From: Croceivirga radicis
GTDB lineage: Bacteria; Bacteroidota; Bacteroidia; Flavobacteriales; Flavobacteriaceae
Direction of reading: 5' to 3'
Length of the DNA stretch: 64,000 nt
NCBI RefSeq assembly: GCF_002072105.2
Contig: NZ_MTBC01000011.1
Span: 62,001 to 126,000, forward strand
The first letter of the stretch is position 1. Each line of letters opens with the position of its first letter. Below are positions 1-9,035 of the stretch, piece after piece. The translations under genes were made by a program, and so were the position numbers. Below the pieces are notes generated by a model that saw only the letters and a program-made list of their open reading frames with translations, had not been told where the DNA came from and made no database searches.

Positions 1-547
1 AACCAGATAATAAAATGCTTTGACCAAGAATAAATGCCGCTATTGCTATATTTTCCCAATAATTGTATTTTGAAAAAACGGTTTTTGTTGCAAAGGCCAA
101 CGGAAACATACAAAGCACAAATATAAATTTGAAATTATTTCTGATGAATATTCCTATTTGCACACCAAATTTATAAGCTGATTGTTCCTGATGGTCATAT
201 GAATTTGGGGCATAAAAATTAAAAATACTGGGAATACGCTCTATTAGTAAATAAATAGTTATACAAACTACCAAAAAAGTTATTGGATTAAAAACCCCTT
301 TACGTTTGCCTCTTAAATAGGCGTAAACCAAAGTTTTTGGAGACCATAGCATGGTTTTAACATTATATAAAAAGCCACGATCCATTTCTACAAAAGAGGA
401 TATGGCCTCTTCCGTTATACTATTCAGGGTTATCTTGGGAATGTCGTTTTTTTCCCCGCAAGTTGGGCAATAGGGCGTATTAAGTATTTCCCCGCAATTT
501 ACACAAGAATCTTTACCAGTAGGCACTAGTGATTTTTCTGGCAACAT
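1..547 (-). CDS. DUF3667-type zinc-ribbon membrane protein, C-terminal part cut off by window edge
   Basis: The reading frame opens at 547 and runs without a stop to base 1, giving about 182 residues of an incomplete protein. Near the N terminus is a C-x2-C...C-x2-C zinc ribbon (C15, C18, C27, C30), followed by a segment with the WSPKTLVYAYLRGKRKG pattern typical of the DUF3667 family. Three hydrophobic stretches (about 89-103, 141-156 and 166-181) point to an inner-membrane protein. Members of this family are common in Bacteroidota and have no established function. The family call rests on the zinc ribbon plus membrane architecture; the missing C terminus cannot be judged. Confidence 0.75.
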   Translation of the reverse strand, partial: MLPEKSLVPTGKDSCVNCGEILNTPYCPTCGEKNDIPKITLNSITEEAISSFVEMDRGFLYNVKTMLWSPKTLVYAYLRGKRKGVFNPITFLVVCITIYLLIERIPSIFNFYAPNSYDHQEQSAYKFGVQIGIFIRNNFKFIFVLCMFPLAFATKTVFSKYNYWENIAIAAFILGQSILLSG

Positions 548-661
548 TTTAGAATTGTTAATGGTTTATGGTAAAGATAAAGAACTATAAAAACCGAACG
601 GACAAAAAGAATACTCTTGAAAGACCAAAAGCAGTTATTGTTAGATTATTTATTCAACTTA

Positions 662-1060
662 TTATTCACTAACACCTAAACCTAATAACATTTTTCTCAC
701 TTGAAAAAGTTCTGCTTTGGAGTGAAGTTCTTGTAAATCCCTACACTTGCCGTTCTTTAATTCTAGGCTATACCAAGTTTTACCCAGTAAACTACGTTGC
801 CTTAGCCTTTTAATGCGGTCTAGTGGAATACTATTTATAGTTGTTTTTTTAAACAGATAAAACAACAACACTCCTGTAGATATAAGTAATAATGAAACCC
901 AAATAAATGAAAGAGCCCCCAATCTATCTTTGGTATTGTATAGATTTACAGTAGCATTAAATAGGTTGATAAGCATTAGACCGATGATAAGAAAATATTG
1001 GGTACGTTCTTTATCTTCTATCTCTATAGCATTGGTTTCGGGGTTGTATACAACGGCCAT
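662..1060 (-). CDS. small two-helix membrane protein of unknown function
   Basis: This 132-residue protein has a short soluble N terminus (MAVVYNPETNAIEIEDKERT), two adjacent membrane segments at about 21-38 and 47-69, and a charged C-terminal half containing RIKRLRQRS and a leucine-rich helix. The layout resembles small PH-like or bacterial membrane-anchored proteins with a cytoplasmic tail, but I do not recognise the family. It lies between the DUF3667 gene and a glycosidase, all on the minus strand, and is separated from the glycosidase by a strong inverted repeat, so it is probably transcribed separately from it. Confidence 0.65.
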   Translation of the reverse strand: MAVVYNPETNAIEIEDKERTQYFLIIGLMLINLFNATVNLYNTKDRLGALSFIWVSLLLISTGVLLFYLFKKTTINSIPLDRIKRLRQRSLLGKTWYSLELKNGKCRDLQELHSKAELFQVRKMLLGLGVSE

Positions 1061-1200
1061 TGGTAACTAAATAATCCCTTTAAAGGATTGATTAATATTT
1101 TTTATTATTTCAATTTGCCGGGGGAGCATGGCAAGATACTCTATTTTAACCAATTATGAGTAAATTTTCGACAATCTGCGTGCAATTTTTTACCACCAAA

Positions 1201-1249
1201 ATTACCCCATATATTCTTAACCCTTAAGAATAAAAGCATCTGGGGTAAT
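1201..1249 (-). terminator. nested inverted repeat 3' of the first fucosidase gene
   Basis: Perfect 9-base outer arms (ATTACCCCA at 1201-1209 and TGGGGTAAT at 1241-1249) enclose a second perfect hairpin (ATTCTTAA, three-base loop CCC, TTAAGAAT at 1213-1231). It lies 23 bases beyond the stop codon of the minus-strand alpha-L-fucosidase gene. The position suits a terminator, but there is no clean T-run on the minus strand after the stem, so a processing or cruciform-type element is also possible. Confidence 0.5.
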
Positions 1250-1272
1250 TTATAAGAAATTTGTTTATAGAA

Positions 1273-2658
1273 TTAGTTACTTTCTATAACAGCCCCTTCT
1301 TCTCTGTATAAATCAATTTTACCGTCTAACAGTACCGCTAAAACCGTAAACTGAGGATCTAATACATAATCTGGAACTTGAATATATTTTATACCTGGAT
1401 TTTGGCTCCAATATTGTTTGCTTACCACTTTGTGTTGGAGCTTGGTGCCCTCACCTACTACCCAGATTCTATTGATCTTATTTTTTAGGCCGCGTAACAC
1501 TACCTCGCCCCCAGCATTACCCTTTACAAATAAATATAAAATGGTTTCGTCTTTGGATAAAGTGGTAGGTCCGTAGAAATGCTCTTTAGGTATGCCCGCC
1601 TTGGTTGCGTATATGGCTTCTTTATGTTTAGCGGTCCATCTGCCTAATTCCTTTAAAATAGCTTCTTGCTCCTTTGGAATGGTACCATCTGCTTTTGGGC
1701 CTATATCCAACAGCAAATTACCACCTGTACTAATCACATCCGTAAAAATTCCTATTAACTGTTGGCTAGTTTTATAATCCGTATCATTTTTTTGATATCC
1801 CCAAGAATTATTGGTTGTCATACAAAGTTCCCAATAGTTAGCCTTTGGTTTGGTAATAGGCATTCCTTGTTCTGGCGTGGCATAATCACCATATCCTTTA
1901 AGTCTACTGTTTATAATGGTTTGGGGGTTGGCATTTAGCAAAAATTGTTGCACTTTCTTAGCCTGCCATTCTTCCGCAGTATGCTCCCAATCACCATCAA
2001 ACCACCACAGGCTTGGATTGTATATTGTAGCCAATTCTTTAAGTTGGCCTTGATACAAATCCAGAAAATTTTGCCACCTTTTAGGGTTTGATTGTATTGT
2101 GTACCTAATACTGTCTCTGGTAAAATGCGTATAGTCTTTAAAAGACCAATCTGGTAAAGAATAATAAATCCCCAATTTTACTCCCTCTTTTTTGAGTGCA
2201 TTAGCAAATGGGGTTAACACATCTTTTTTAGCTGCAGATGCTTGTTTGGCATTAAAAGTACTGTGGCTAGAATCCCATAACGCAAAACCGTCATGATGCT
2301 TGGCCGTTATAACGGCGTATTTGGCTCCGCTTTGCTTAATTAAATCTGCCCACGCCCGTGGATCGTAATGCTGTGCTGTAAACCCCTCTTTTTGTTTAAG
2401 ATAATCTTGATGCGAAATATACCCGTTGTAAAAAGACCAAGATTCGTCTATACCGTTTACGGCATATAACCCCCAATGTATAAAAATACCCAATTTGGCA
2501 TCCTTAAACCATTGCATTTTATCTAATTGGGTTATATTCTCTTTATGCTCTTGAGAATACGTGGTAGCCGAAAAAAAAAAGACTGTTAAGGAAAGTAATA
2601 AGGTTAGTGTCGTATTCCACTTTAACAGGTATACTGTGTGGATTGATTTTGGTCGCAT
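1273..2658 (-). CDS. exported alpha-L-fucosidase, glycoside hydrolase family 29
   Basis: This enzyme is expected to remove terminal alpha-L-fucose from glycans by a retaining mechanism. The 461-residue protein begins with an N-terminal signal/membrane segment (about 15-36, ending near TTYSQ). The GH29 catalytic barrel follows, with the start motif WFKDAKLGIFIHWG (50-63), AKHHDGFALWDS (119-130), and WWFDGDW, in which D221 is the expected catalytic nucleophile. A short beta-sandwich C terminus follows. Length is normal for the family. It lies divergent to a second, longer GH29 gene with a small unrelated gene between. No SusC/SusD genes are present, so this is not a canonical polysaccharide utilisation locus. 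Natural substrates could be fucosylated algal or plant glycans (inference). Confidence 0.92.
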   Translation of the reverse strand: MRPKSIHTVYLLKWNTTLTLLLSLTVFFFSATTYSQEHKENITQLDKMQWFKDAKLGIFIHWGLYAVNGIDESWSFYNGYISHQDYLKQKEGFTAQHYDPRAWADLIKQSGAKYAVITAKHHDGFALWDSSHSTFNAKQASAAKKDVLTPFANALKKEGVKLGIYYSLPDWSFKDYTHFTRDSIRYTIQSNPKRWQNFLDLYQGQLKELATIYNPSLWWFDGDWEHTAEEWQAKKVQQFLLNANPQTIINSRLKGYGDYATPEQGMPITKPKANYWELCMTTNNSWGYQKNDTDYKTSQQLIGIFTDVISTGGNLLLDIGPKADGTIPKEQEAILKELGRWTAKHKEAIYATKAGIPKEHFYGPTTLSKDETILYLFVKGNAGGEVVLRGLKNKINRIWVVGEGTKLQHKVVSKQYWSQNPGIKYIQVPDYVLDPQFTVLAVLLDGKIDLYREEGAVIESN

Positions 2659-2732
2659 TTGGTATCTATTTAAGGTATTTTTTAATAAATCTATTTAGAT
2701 ATTAATAGACCTACAAGATACTATGCTATTTG

Positions 2733-3128
2733 CTATTGGTCCAAAAAGTTTGCTTTAAGTGAACCACACCAACTTTTGGCCTCTTCCAAGGTTTTAAACA
2801 AGTTAATTTCCCAAGAGGTATGGGCCATACCTTCTTTATATACATGGTACAATTCTTCTACCATTGGATTATTATCAGAAACCACTGCAACTTTCATTTT
2901 ATTTTTCCAAAAGGTAGCCCCCATATCATAACCTACTACAGTTTTTATCTCTTTTTCACCTTCAAAAACTTTCTCTAGCCCGGTCATATCATAAATCTGG
3001 AAGGAGATTGAATTAAAACGTTCATCACCATATAATAAATTATCGGTTTTATGGATATCAGATACCCAAACATCTCCATAATGGTTTACATAAACCCCAG
3101 AATCCAACCAATTAATTGTAAATGCCAT
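2733..3128 (-). CDS. small STAS/SpoIIAA-like protein of unknown function
   Basis: The protein is 131 residues when started at the MAFTINWLDSGVYV methionine (3128). An in-frame upstream ATG at 3176 would add 16 residues, but the extra sequence is basic and looks like leader DNA. The alternating beta/alpha pattern, with a central IYDMTGLEKV strand-turn and a C-terminal FKTLEEAKSWC helix, resembles the SpoIIAA-like/STAS proteins often found as single genes in Flavobacteria. This is a weak fold-level resemblance only, and no function can be assigned. There is no signal peptide, so it is cytoplasmic. It sits alone between two fucosidase genes. Confidence 0.65.
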   Translation of the reverse strand: MAFTINWLDSGVYVNHYGDVWVSDIHKTDNLLYGDERFNSISFQIYDMTGLEKVFEGEKEIKTVVGYDMGATFWKNKMKVAVVSDNNPMVEELYHVYKEGMAHTSWEINLFKTLEEAKSWCGSLKANFLDQ

Positions 3129-3296
3129 AGAAGAACGCGCCTTAATTAATCCAATGTATCTCTTTAATACTAACAAAAAACGGCAAACTTATCTAGATTG
3201 TTTTAGTTGGCAAATACAAAAAGGTTTTCGAACTAGATTCTTATACCTACTTAGTTAAACAATACGACTATCCCGATAGCAAAAAGAACCAACAAA

Positions 3297-3329
3297 TGTA
3301 AATTTACAATGTAAAGTGTTATATTTACA
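3297..3329 (+). promoter_or_regulatory. tandem TGTAAA/TTTACA inverted repeats upstream of second fucosidase
   Basis: A perfect 12-base palindrome TGTAAATTTACA (3297-3308) is followed after one base by a second inverted repeat, TGTAAA-8 bases-TTTACA (3310-3329). The pair ends 28 bases before the start codon at 3358. Repeated half-sites this close to a start are typical of an operator for a dimeric regulator, but the cognate protein is unknown. Confidence 0.4.
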
Positions 3330-3357
3330 CGTATATCTTGAATGTCTTATATACTAA

Positions 3358-5124
3358 ATGAAAAATAACAGTTTACTTCTACTTGCTACTTTTTTTACAT
3401 TGGCTTTGACCCAAGGGCAAACACGTTCAAAATATTTACCAGAAACGCTACCTTCAATTCCTAAAATAACTAAACCTAAAACGGAAAACTCCGTACCCAT
3501 GGGGGCAATTGACCAATTTGAAGAATTAAAGCTAAATACGGTTCCTGTTGGTAATGGTCCGTTTAAACCAACTTGGAGTTCCATTGAAGAAAATTATCCA
3601 GGAGAACCAAAATGGTTAAGAGACGCCAAATTTGGTATTTGGGTTCATTTTGGGCCGCAAGCTTCTGGTGCTAGTGGCGACTGGTACGCACGTAGACTTT
3701 ATGTAGACGGTACCCTTGCCCATAAAAATCATTTAAAAAATCATGGACATCCATCTAAAATAGGCTATAAAGAAGTATTAAGAGATTGGAACCCAAAAAA
3801 ACTAGACCCAAAAAAACTCACTGAAATCTATAAAGATGCTGGTGCTAGATTTCTAATACTACAAGGTGTTCACCATGATAATTTTGACTTATGGGACTCT
3901 TATTACCATCCTTGGAATTCTGTAGAAATGGGACCCAAAAGAGACCTAATTGCGGAATGGGCAAATGCTTGTAAAGAATTGGACATGCGCTATGGAATAA
4001 CTTTTCAGCATGAGTATACCTGGTGGTGGTGGCAGACCGCTTTTGGTGGCGATAGAACCGGAGCCTTTAAAGGGATACCTTATGATGGTAATCTAAAACC
4101 AGAAGATGGAAAAGGACTTTGGTGGGATGGTTTGGACCCCAGGCAATTATATGGAATAAGTTTAAGGGAATATAAAGGGGTTACCGAAGCAGCGTATTCA
4201 GCTTGGTCTCCTCCAAAACCTGGTATTTATACCAACCATATACCGTATGCCAAATGGTTTACCACCCAATGGGCTCTACGTATAATGGATGCCATAGATA
4301 AATATGATCCCGATTTTATTTATACCGATGGTACCGACCAAAAACCGTTTAGTGGTAGCGGAACAGGAACAGGGGTTAAGGCAGATGCCATGCAGCGGGT
4401 AATTGCTTACTACTACAACCAATCTTTACAAAAACACGGCTATTTGGATAAATTTAGCGTAGTAAAGTTTAGAAATAAAACCAATGGAACGGTTACCACC
4501 GAAGAATTTGGCGTTCCAGAAAAAACAAAAGACCATGAACCTTGGATTGCAGAGGTACCTGTTGGCGATTGGTACTATGCACCAGACTTTACTTATGATT
4601 CTGGTATGATGATACATTATATAATTGAAGCCATTGCCAGAGACGGTAACGCAGCGGTATGTATTTCTCCTCTACCTGATGGTTCTTTAGATCAAGGAAG
4701 TACCAACATGCTTAAAGAAGTAGGCAAATGGATGAAAATTAATGGAGAAGCGGTTTACGGCAGCTATGCATGGAAGATTCCAGGAGAAGGTGAAATTACA
4801 AACGGAAAATTAAAAATGCTTCCTGGCGGAAAATTAGGTAAACAACACGCAGCATTTAATTTTACACCGCAAGATATTAGATTTACCCAAGGTATAGATG
4901 GCTCTTTGTTTGCTTTTACCATGGCCATACCCCAGGCAAACGAAAAAGTCATAATCAAAGCCCTAGGAACAACGTCTGAAAAAGTAGTGGGCAAAAAAAT
5001 TACCAATGTGAGCCTGCTGGGTTATAAAAAATCTATTGATTGGCAGCAAACGGAAGAGGGATTGGAAATAACCTACCCAAAAACGCATAACCTAAAAACA
5101 GCTGCGGTATTTAAAATAGATTAA
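3358..5124 (+). CDS. exported alpha-L-fucosidase-like enzyme, divergent GH29
   Basis: This 588-residue exported glycosidase has a signal peptide (about 1-21, ending TQGQT). It carries an unusually long N-terminal linker before the GH29 barrel, which starts at WLRDAKFGIWVHFGP (86-100). VHHDNFDLWDS (171-181) corresponds to the conserved HHDGFALW region of the other fucosidase at 1273-2658, and DFIYTDGTDQ places the expected nucleophile at D324. The region around 221-260 is rich in tryptophan (TWWWWQTAFGG, GLWWDGLD), suggesting an aromatic substrate cleft. The family call is firm, but substrate specificity may differ from classical fucosidases because the barrel carries insertions and is longer than usual. 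Its stop lies two bases from that of the next gene on the opposite strand. Confidence 0.85.
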   Translation: MKNNSLLLLATFFTLALTQGQTRSKYLPETLPSIPKITKPKTENSVPMGAIDQFEELKLNTVPVGNGPFKPTWSSIEENYPGEPKWLRDAKFGIWVHFGPQASGASGDWYARRLYVDGTLAHKNHLKNHGHPSKIGYKEVLRDWNPKKLDPKKLTEIYKDAGARFLILQGVHHDNFDLWDSYYHPWNSVEMGPKRDLIAEWANACKELDMRYGITFQHEYTWWWWQTAFGGDRTGAFKGIPYDGNLKPEDGKGLWWDGLDPRQLYGISLREYKGVTEAAYSAWSPPKPGIYTNHIPYAKWFTTQWALRIMDAIDKYDPDFIYTDGTDQKPFSGSGTGTGVKADAMQRVIAYYYNQSLQKHGYLDKFSVVKFRNKTNGTVTTEEFGVPEKTKDHEPWIAEVPVGDWYYAPDFTYDSGMMIHYIIEAIARDGNAAVCISPLPDGSLDQGSTNMLKEVGKWMKINGEAVYGSYAWKIPGEGEITNGKLKMLPGGKLGKQHAAFNFTPQDIRFTQGIDGSLFAFTMAIPQANEKVIIKALGTTSEKVVGKKITNVSLLGYKKSIDWQQTEEGLEITYPKTHNLKTAAVFKID

Positions 5125-5126
5125 GT

Positions 5127-6101
5127 TTACTCTGTATAATTTCCTTTGGCGTAGGTTGCTAAAATTGTGGCATTTGGTTTTTTGCAGTTTTGCGGAAAGT
5201 CTGCAAAATAAATACATTTTGGCAACCCATTTTCAAAGGTAACCCGCACCGCACCATTGCCATTTCCCCATCCACTATATTTATAGTTTGCAGAGATTTC
5301 TAACGGTTTTCCATTAGCGTCTTTTGCATGTTCTTTTACATTGGTTATGCTACCACCTATATATTTATTCATCATCCAGGTTTTAGCTTGATCTTCAATC
5401 AAATCATCCAATAGCTTAGTAAAATCTTGTGTTCCGGTTGGTCCGCCAGTTTCTTTTGCTAGCGTATACTTGCTAACTTCTTTAATTCTAATACTTTCTT
5501 GCCCTAGGGCATACCTCTTCATATTTTCTTCAAATCGAAGAACGGCTTTACCATTACAGGCATTCTGAGTAAAGAATGTGGCCATATCCAAGGCTAAACC
5601 TTTTGCTTTATGCGCCATATCTACAGTGTTACCCATCTTATTATCATCCATGATCATGTCATGTAAGAGTTCCAAACTCTTCTCGCGCATTCTATTTTCT
5701 AAATCCACTTTGGCTGCATATAAATCTGGCTTGGCATACAATCCGGTCCATACCCACTCCCAACGTATACAAGTTCTGGATAGTTCCATTCCATAAGCGT
5801 TACTTTCTACACGCTCTTCTGCGCATACCTTTTTCATGATTTTTACTTTATCTTGCGGCAAATAAGAAGGGCATTGTTTACCAAAGGTGTTAAGGTAAAG
5901 ATGAAAAATTGAGGTAAAATCGGAACTTTCTGGGGCAATATCCACATGCTCAAAATGACCTCTAAAGATATTGTCATATACCTCCGCATAGAACAAATCG
6001 TTGGTATTTAATTCAAAACTAGAAGTGGTTTGGGCTGTAAGCAAACTACAATTATGCAATAGTACCCAAAGAAAAAACAGGTTTAATCTGGTGGTAGTCA
6101 T
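5127..6101 (-). CDS. exported protein of unknown function
   Basis: I do not recognise this 324-residue protein. It begins with a signal peptide (about 1-23, cleaved after LLTAQ) and then a mainly helical region with six or more scattered cysteines (for example CPSYLPQDK, KKVCAEE, RTCIRWEW, NACNGKA), which could form disulfides in the periplasm. The C-terminal third (from about residue 255) looks like a beta-rich domain containing YKYSGWGNGNGAVRVTF and ends in a conserved-looking CIYFADFPQNCKKP segment. The gene is convergent with the fucosidase at 3358-5124, with only two bases between the stops. Its neighbours give no clear functional link. Confidence 0.7.
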   Translation of the reverse strand: MTTTRLNLFFLWVLLHNCSLLTAQTTSSFELNTNDLFYAEVYDNIFRGHFEHVDIAPESSDFTSIFHLYLNTFGKQCPSYLPQDKVKIMKKVCAEERVESNAYGMELSRTCIRWEWVWTGLYAKPDLYAAKVDLENRMREKSLELLHDMIMDDNKMGNTVDMAHKAKGLALDMATFFTQNACNGKAVLRFEENMKRYALGQESIRIKEVSKYTLAKETGGPTGTQDFTKLLDDLIEDQAKTWMMNKYIGGSITNVKEHAKDANGKPLEISANYKYSGWGNGNGAVRVTFENGLPKCIYFADFPQNCKKPNATILATYAKGNYTE

Positions 6102-6174
6102 GGTCTTTAAAATCAGTGGTTTAAACCTAAAAATAAGTAACTTTTAACTACTTTTCCGTTTCTCCTTGTAATTT

Positions 6175-6729
6175 TCAGTACTTTTTTCGCTTTTGGTAAG
6201 AAGTATACAACCGTAAAGCCAAAATCAACAAACAAAAAACCATGTAAACACCAATCCAATATTGGTGTTCTGGTGCTAAATAAAGCGTAAGAAATAAGCT
6301 ACCAAAAGAGATAATACCTCCCATAACAGCAAAACCGCTCTCTTTGTAATACCAGGCATATGGAAAAAAATGGGCTCCTGTTATTACCACATAGCCGAAT
6401 AAAAAATAATCTGGTATGTTGGTAATAATCAAAATTAAAAATGGAAAGTAAAACAATTGGGCCAGGTTTAACCACAATCCTAATGGTTGCAAAGGGTTAT
6501 TGGCCACCTTCCATTGGGACCTAATTAATTTTGAAAAACCAAAGGCAAGAGGAAGCATTAAACCACTTAACATAAATGTAAATACACTTTTAGAATAGCT
6601 GGTAAAATCCAAGGTCCAGATAATAGTAATGGCACACCATATCACTGTTGCGGATAAAATAAAATCCAATCCATTCTTGGCTTTAACGGATAGTTCAATT
6701 TTTAGCTTATTTAACTCCTCTTGAGTCAT
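6175..6729 (-). CDS. six-helix membrane protein, possibly DUF7010 family
   Basis: The 184-residue protein has a short charged N terminus (MTQEELNKLKIELSVKAKNG) and about six hydrophobic segments (near 24-41, 47-66, 83-104, 107-127, 133-151 and 158-174), ending in a basic tail YQKRKKY. This pattern fits a small family of integral membrane proteins of unknown function; I suspect DUF7010, but this is from memory of the architecture only. It lies downstream of the acr3 gene on the same strand with a gap of about 100 bases, and nothing connects it to arsenic handling. Confidence 0.65.
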   Translation of the reverse strand: MTQEELNKLKIELSVKAKNGLDFILSATVIWCAITIIWTLDFTSYSKSVFTFMLSGLMLPLAFGFSKLIRSQWKVANNPLQPLGLWLNLAQLFYFPFLILIITNIPDYFLFGYVVITGAHFFPYAWYYKESGFAVMGGIISFGSLFLTLYLAPEHQYWIGVYMVFCLLILALRLYTSYQKRKKY

Positions 6730-6832
6730 TAGAACGTTGGTTTTTAGTTGGTGTCCAAAAACACGAATACGCCCAGGTATTTGGACGTATACGCTTTTCT
6801 TCTGGTCTTAAGTTACTAAAAAAGAATTAATT

Positions 6833-7879
6833 TTAGGATAACGCGCTATTGTAATACTTACCTCTAAACCAATAGGCTACTTTTACCAAAAGAATTAAGG
6901 CCGGCACTTCTACCAATGGCCCAATAACCCCAGCAAAGGCCTGACCAGAATTTAGACCAAAAACAGCAATGGCTACTGCAATAGCCAACTCAAAATTATT
7001 ACCAGCAGCGGTAAATGCAACCGCGGTAGTTTTATCGTAAGATGCCCCCATGCTCTTAGTTACAAAAAAACCAATGATGAACATTAACGTAAAATAAATT
7101 AGCAATGGTATAGCTATGAGTACAACATCCATTGGAATTTGGACGATCAATTCGCCTTTTAAAGAAAACATAATTACTATGGTAAACAGTAATGCAATTA
7201 AGGTTAACGGAGCTATTTTAGGTAAGAAAGCCTCCTCATACCATTTTTCTCCTTTCACCTTTACCAAAATAACCCTACTTAGCATCCCCATTAAAAAAGG
7301 AATACCTAAATAAATAGCTACACTTTCTGCTATAGTAGTTATAGAAATATCCACGATTGCCCCATCAAAACCAAAATAAGGCGGTAAAACCGTGATAAAC
7401 AACCAAGCGTAAAAACTATAGGCAAATACCTGAAAAATACTGTTCAACGCTACAAGACCAGCTCCATATTCGCTGCTACCATCTGCTAGATCGTTCCAGA
7501 CCAAAACCATGGCAATACATCTAGCTAAACCAATTAGGATTAAACCTACCATATATTCCGGATGGTCCTGTAAAAATAGAAGCGCTAGAACAAACATCAA
7601 AATAGGCCCAACCACCCAATTAAGAACCACTGATACGGTTAAAATTTTAGTGTTCTTAAAAACTTTTGGTAACAACGCGTACTTAACTTTTGCCAAGGGT
7701 GGATACATCATTAATATTAAGCCAATGGCAATTGGAATATTTGTAGTGCCCTTGCTAAAAGAATTTATAATAGATGGAAAAGTAGGGAAAAAGTTACCTA
7801 AAGCTACACCAAATGCCATAGCTACAAAAATCCATAAAGTGAGATTCTTGTCTAAAAAACTTAGTTTTTTTTGTGCCAT
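6833..7879 (-). CDS. acr3: arsenite efflux transporter, ACR3 family
   Basis: This inner-membrane carrier extrudes arsenite. The 348-residue protein has about ten hydrophobic helices. It carries the ACR3 signature [15 protein letters not shown], with the conserved cysteine (C121) that is needed for transport in characterised members, and the [16 protein letters not shown] segment in the ninth helix region. Length is typical of ACR3 rather than ArsB. It is the last gene of the arsR-DUF6428-arsC-acr3 series, starting one base after the arsC stop, so co-expression and control by the adjacent ArsR are expected. Confidence 0.93.
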   Translation of the reverse strand: MAQKKLSFLDKNLTLWIFVAMAFGVALGNFFPTFPSIINSFSKGTTNIPIAIGLILMMYPPLAKVKYALLPKVFKNTKILTVSVVLNWVVGPILMFVLALLFLQDHPEYMVGLILIGLARCIAMVLVWNDLADGSSEYGAGLVALNSIFQVFAYSFYAWLFITVLPPYFGFDGAIVDISITTIAESVAIYLGIPFLMGMLSRVILVKVKGEKWYEEAFLPKIAPLTLIALLFTIVIMFSLKGELIVQIPMDVVLIAIPLLIYFTLMFIIGFFVTKSMGASYDKTTAVAFTAAGNNFELAIAVAIAVFGLNSGQAFAGVIGPLVEVPALILLVKVAYWFRGKYYNSALS

Positions 7880-7880
7880 T

Positions 7881-8495
7881 TTATTGAATTTGAGAGAAAA
7901 TATACTTCATCTCCGTAGCAATTTGTTTGCTACGCTCTTTGTACATTTTATCTTGTTCTGGAGTTCCGTCAAAAGCCTTAGGGTCTTCATAGGTAATGGG
8001 TATCCGTTTTTCGGCACCGGGTACAAATGGGCAACCTTGATCTGCCTGTGAGCAGGTCATGATAGCCGCAAACCCCTCTGCTGGATTAAACTCATGGTCC
8101 ATTCTTTTGGAGAAGGCAATTACCGCAGGCTCATTTTGGGCATACTTTATAGCATAAACAGGATTATCATCTGCAGACAATTTTGTAACCGTAAATCCAT
8201 TAAAAATTAGAGTCTCCCCTATTTTTGGATACATGGCTGTTGCCTCGGTACCGCCAGAGTAACAAAAAACATTGGCTATACCATAATAGTGCGCCATAGT
8301 TTGAGCCCAAATTTGGGATAGATGGCTCCTGCGGGAATTATGGGTACAGATTAAATTTAAACGAATAGGCTTGTTTGCATCTTTATTAGCTTGAATATAG
8401 CTGATTAAAGGTTGTAATATATCCTTACGTTCTGGGGATATATCCGTTGTAGCCAATTGATCTACAAAGGTTTGTAATGTGTTTAATAATGACAT
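7881..8495 (-). CDS. arsC: thioredoxin-type arsenate reductase, low-molecular-weight phosphatase fold
   Basis: The enzyme reduces arsenate to arsenite for export by the neighbouring ACR3 carrier. The phosphatase loop [13 protein letters not shown] (C50...R56) is a C-x5-R nucleophile motif. A second pair of cysteines in CSQADQGC (C148 and C155, spaced C-x6-C) matches the resolving pair of the thioredoxin-coupled ArsC class typified by the S. aureus plasmid enzyme. The loop ITYEDP probably supplies the general acid. At 204 residues it is longer than classical ArsC (about 130) because of an N-terminal helical extension of about 45 residues. It lies 24 bases downstream of the DUF6428 gene. Confidence 0.88.
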   Translation of the reverse strand: MSLLNTLQTFVDQLATTDISPERKDILQPLISYIQANKDANKPIRLNLICTHNSRRSHLSQIWAQTMAHYYGIANVFCYSGGTEATAMYPKIGETLIFNGFTVTKLSADDNPVYAIKYAQNEPAVIAFSKRMDHEFNPAEGFAAIMTCSQADQGCPFVPGAEKRIPITYEDPKAFDGTPEQDKMYKERSKQIATEMKYIFSQIQ

Positions 8496-8519
8496 GGTTT
8501 CGATACACTTATTAGGGGT

Positions 8520-8987
8520 TTAACAACAACCGGAATTAGGGTTACAACCGCTTGTTGCTTGCAATTCTGACAACTTTATTCTAGGCTTACTTTCTGGGAT
8601 CCCACAATTGTCTTTTGCCAAACAATCTGTGAACTTACTGGTTAACAGAAAGTGCTTTCCATTGAAGTCCAAGCTATACCTTTCTATGGTGGCACCTTGA
8701 AATTCTACTTCAACTTCTAAATTGGTCAAATCCAATGTTTTTTCCGATAGTTCAATAATATGGACCAGTTTTTCTGGATGTAGTCTGTGATCATAATCAT
8801 CTGCGTTCCATAATTGAAAATTCACCTTTTCTTCCATTCTTACCGTACCGCCACAATCAATAAAATGCTTATTAACCTTACCTACTTCGGTAACATGAAA
8901 ATGCCTTGGAACCAAGTTTCCATTGGGCAATTCAAAAGCAATGGTCTCTAAACCCTGTAATGCTGTTTTAACTTCTTTTAGTGTCAT
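8520..8987 (-). CDS. DUF6428 family protein of the arsenic operon
   Basis: The 155-residue soluble protein fits the DUF6428 family, whose members recur in Bacteroidota arsenic operons; the function is unknown. The N-terminal part has a RHFHVTEVG motif and FIDCGGTVR, the middle ends at KLVHIIELSEKTL, and the tail is unusual: it is cysteine-rich (FTDCLAKDNCGIPES, then SGCNPNSGCC at the very end). His and Cys residues suggest metal or metalloid binding (inference). It sits between arsR and arsC and has its own copy of the upstream regulatory block shared with arsR. Confidence 0.8.
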   Translation of the reverse strand: MTLKEVKTALQGLETIAFELPNGNLVPRHFHVTEVGKVNKHFIDCGGTVRMEEKVNFQLWNADDYDHRLHPEKLVHIIELSEKTLDLTNLEVEVEFQGATIERYSLDFNGKHFLLTSKFTDCLAKDNCGIPESKPRIKLSELQATSGCNPNSGCC

Positions 8988-9000
8988 ATACTTCTACTTT

Positions 9001-9031
9001 TATTGTATTATTACGATTAATACAGTTAAAT
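9001..9031 (-). promoter_or_regulatory. ars regulatory block, copy 2 (upstream of DUF6428 gene)
   Basis: This 31-base block contains TTACGATTAATA followed two bases later by GTTAAAT. It matches the block at 9379-9409 at 27 of 31 positions by my count. It begins 14 bases from the start codon of the DUF6428 gene, exactly the offset of the other copy from the arsR start. It is probably a binding site for the ArsR repressor or a shared promoter element. Confidence 0.6.
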
Positions 9032-9035
9032 TTTT

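Noticed and set aside
1273-5124. polysaccharide utilisation locus with SusC/SusD
   Set aside because: There are two GH29 genes but no SusC- or SusD-like gene on either side within the window.
7509-8051. 180-residue open frame on the plus strand across acr3 and arsC
   Set aside because: It lies antisense to two well-supported genes, has no family resemblance and no start signal; it is a by-product of coding on the other strand.
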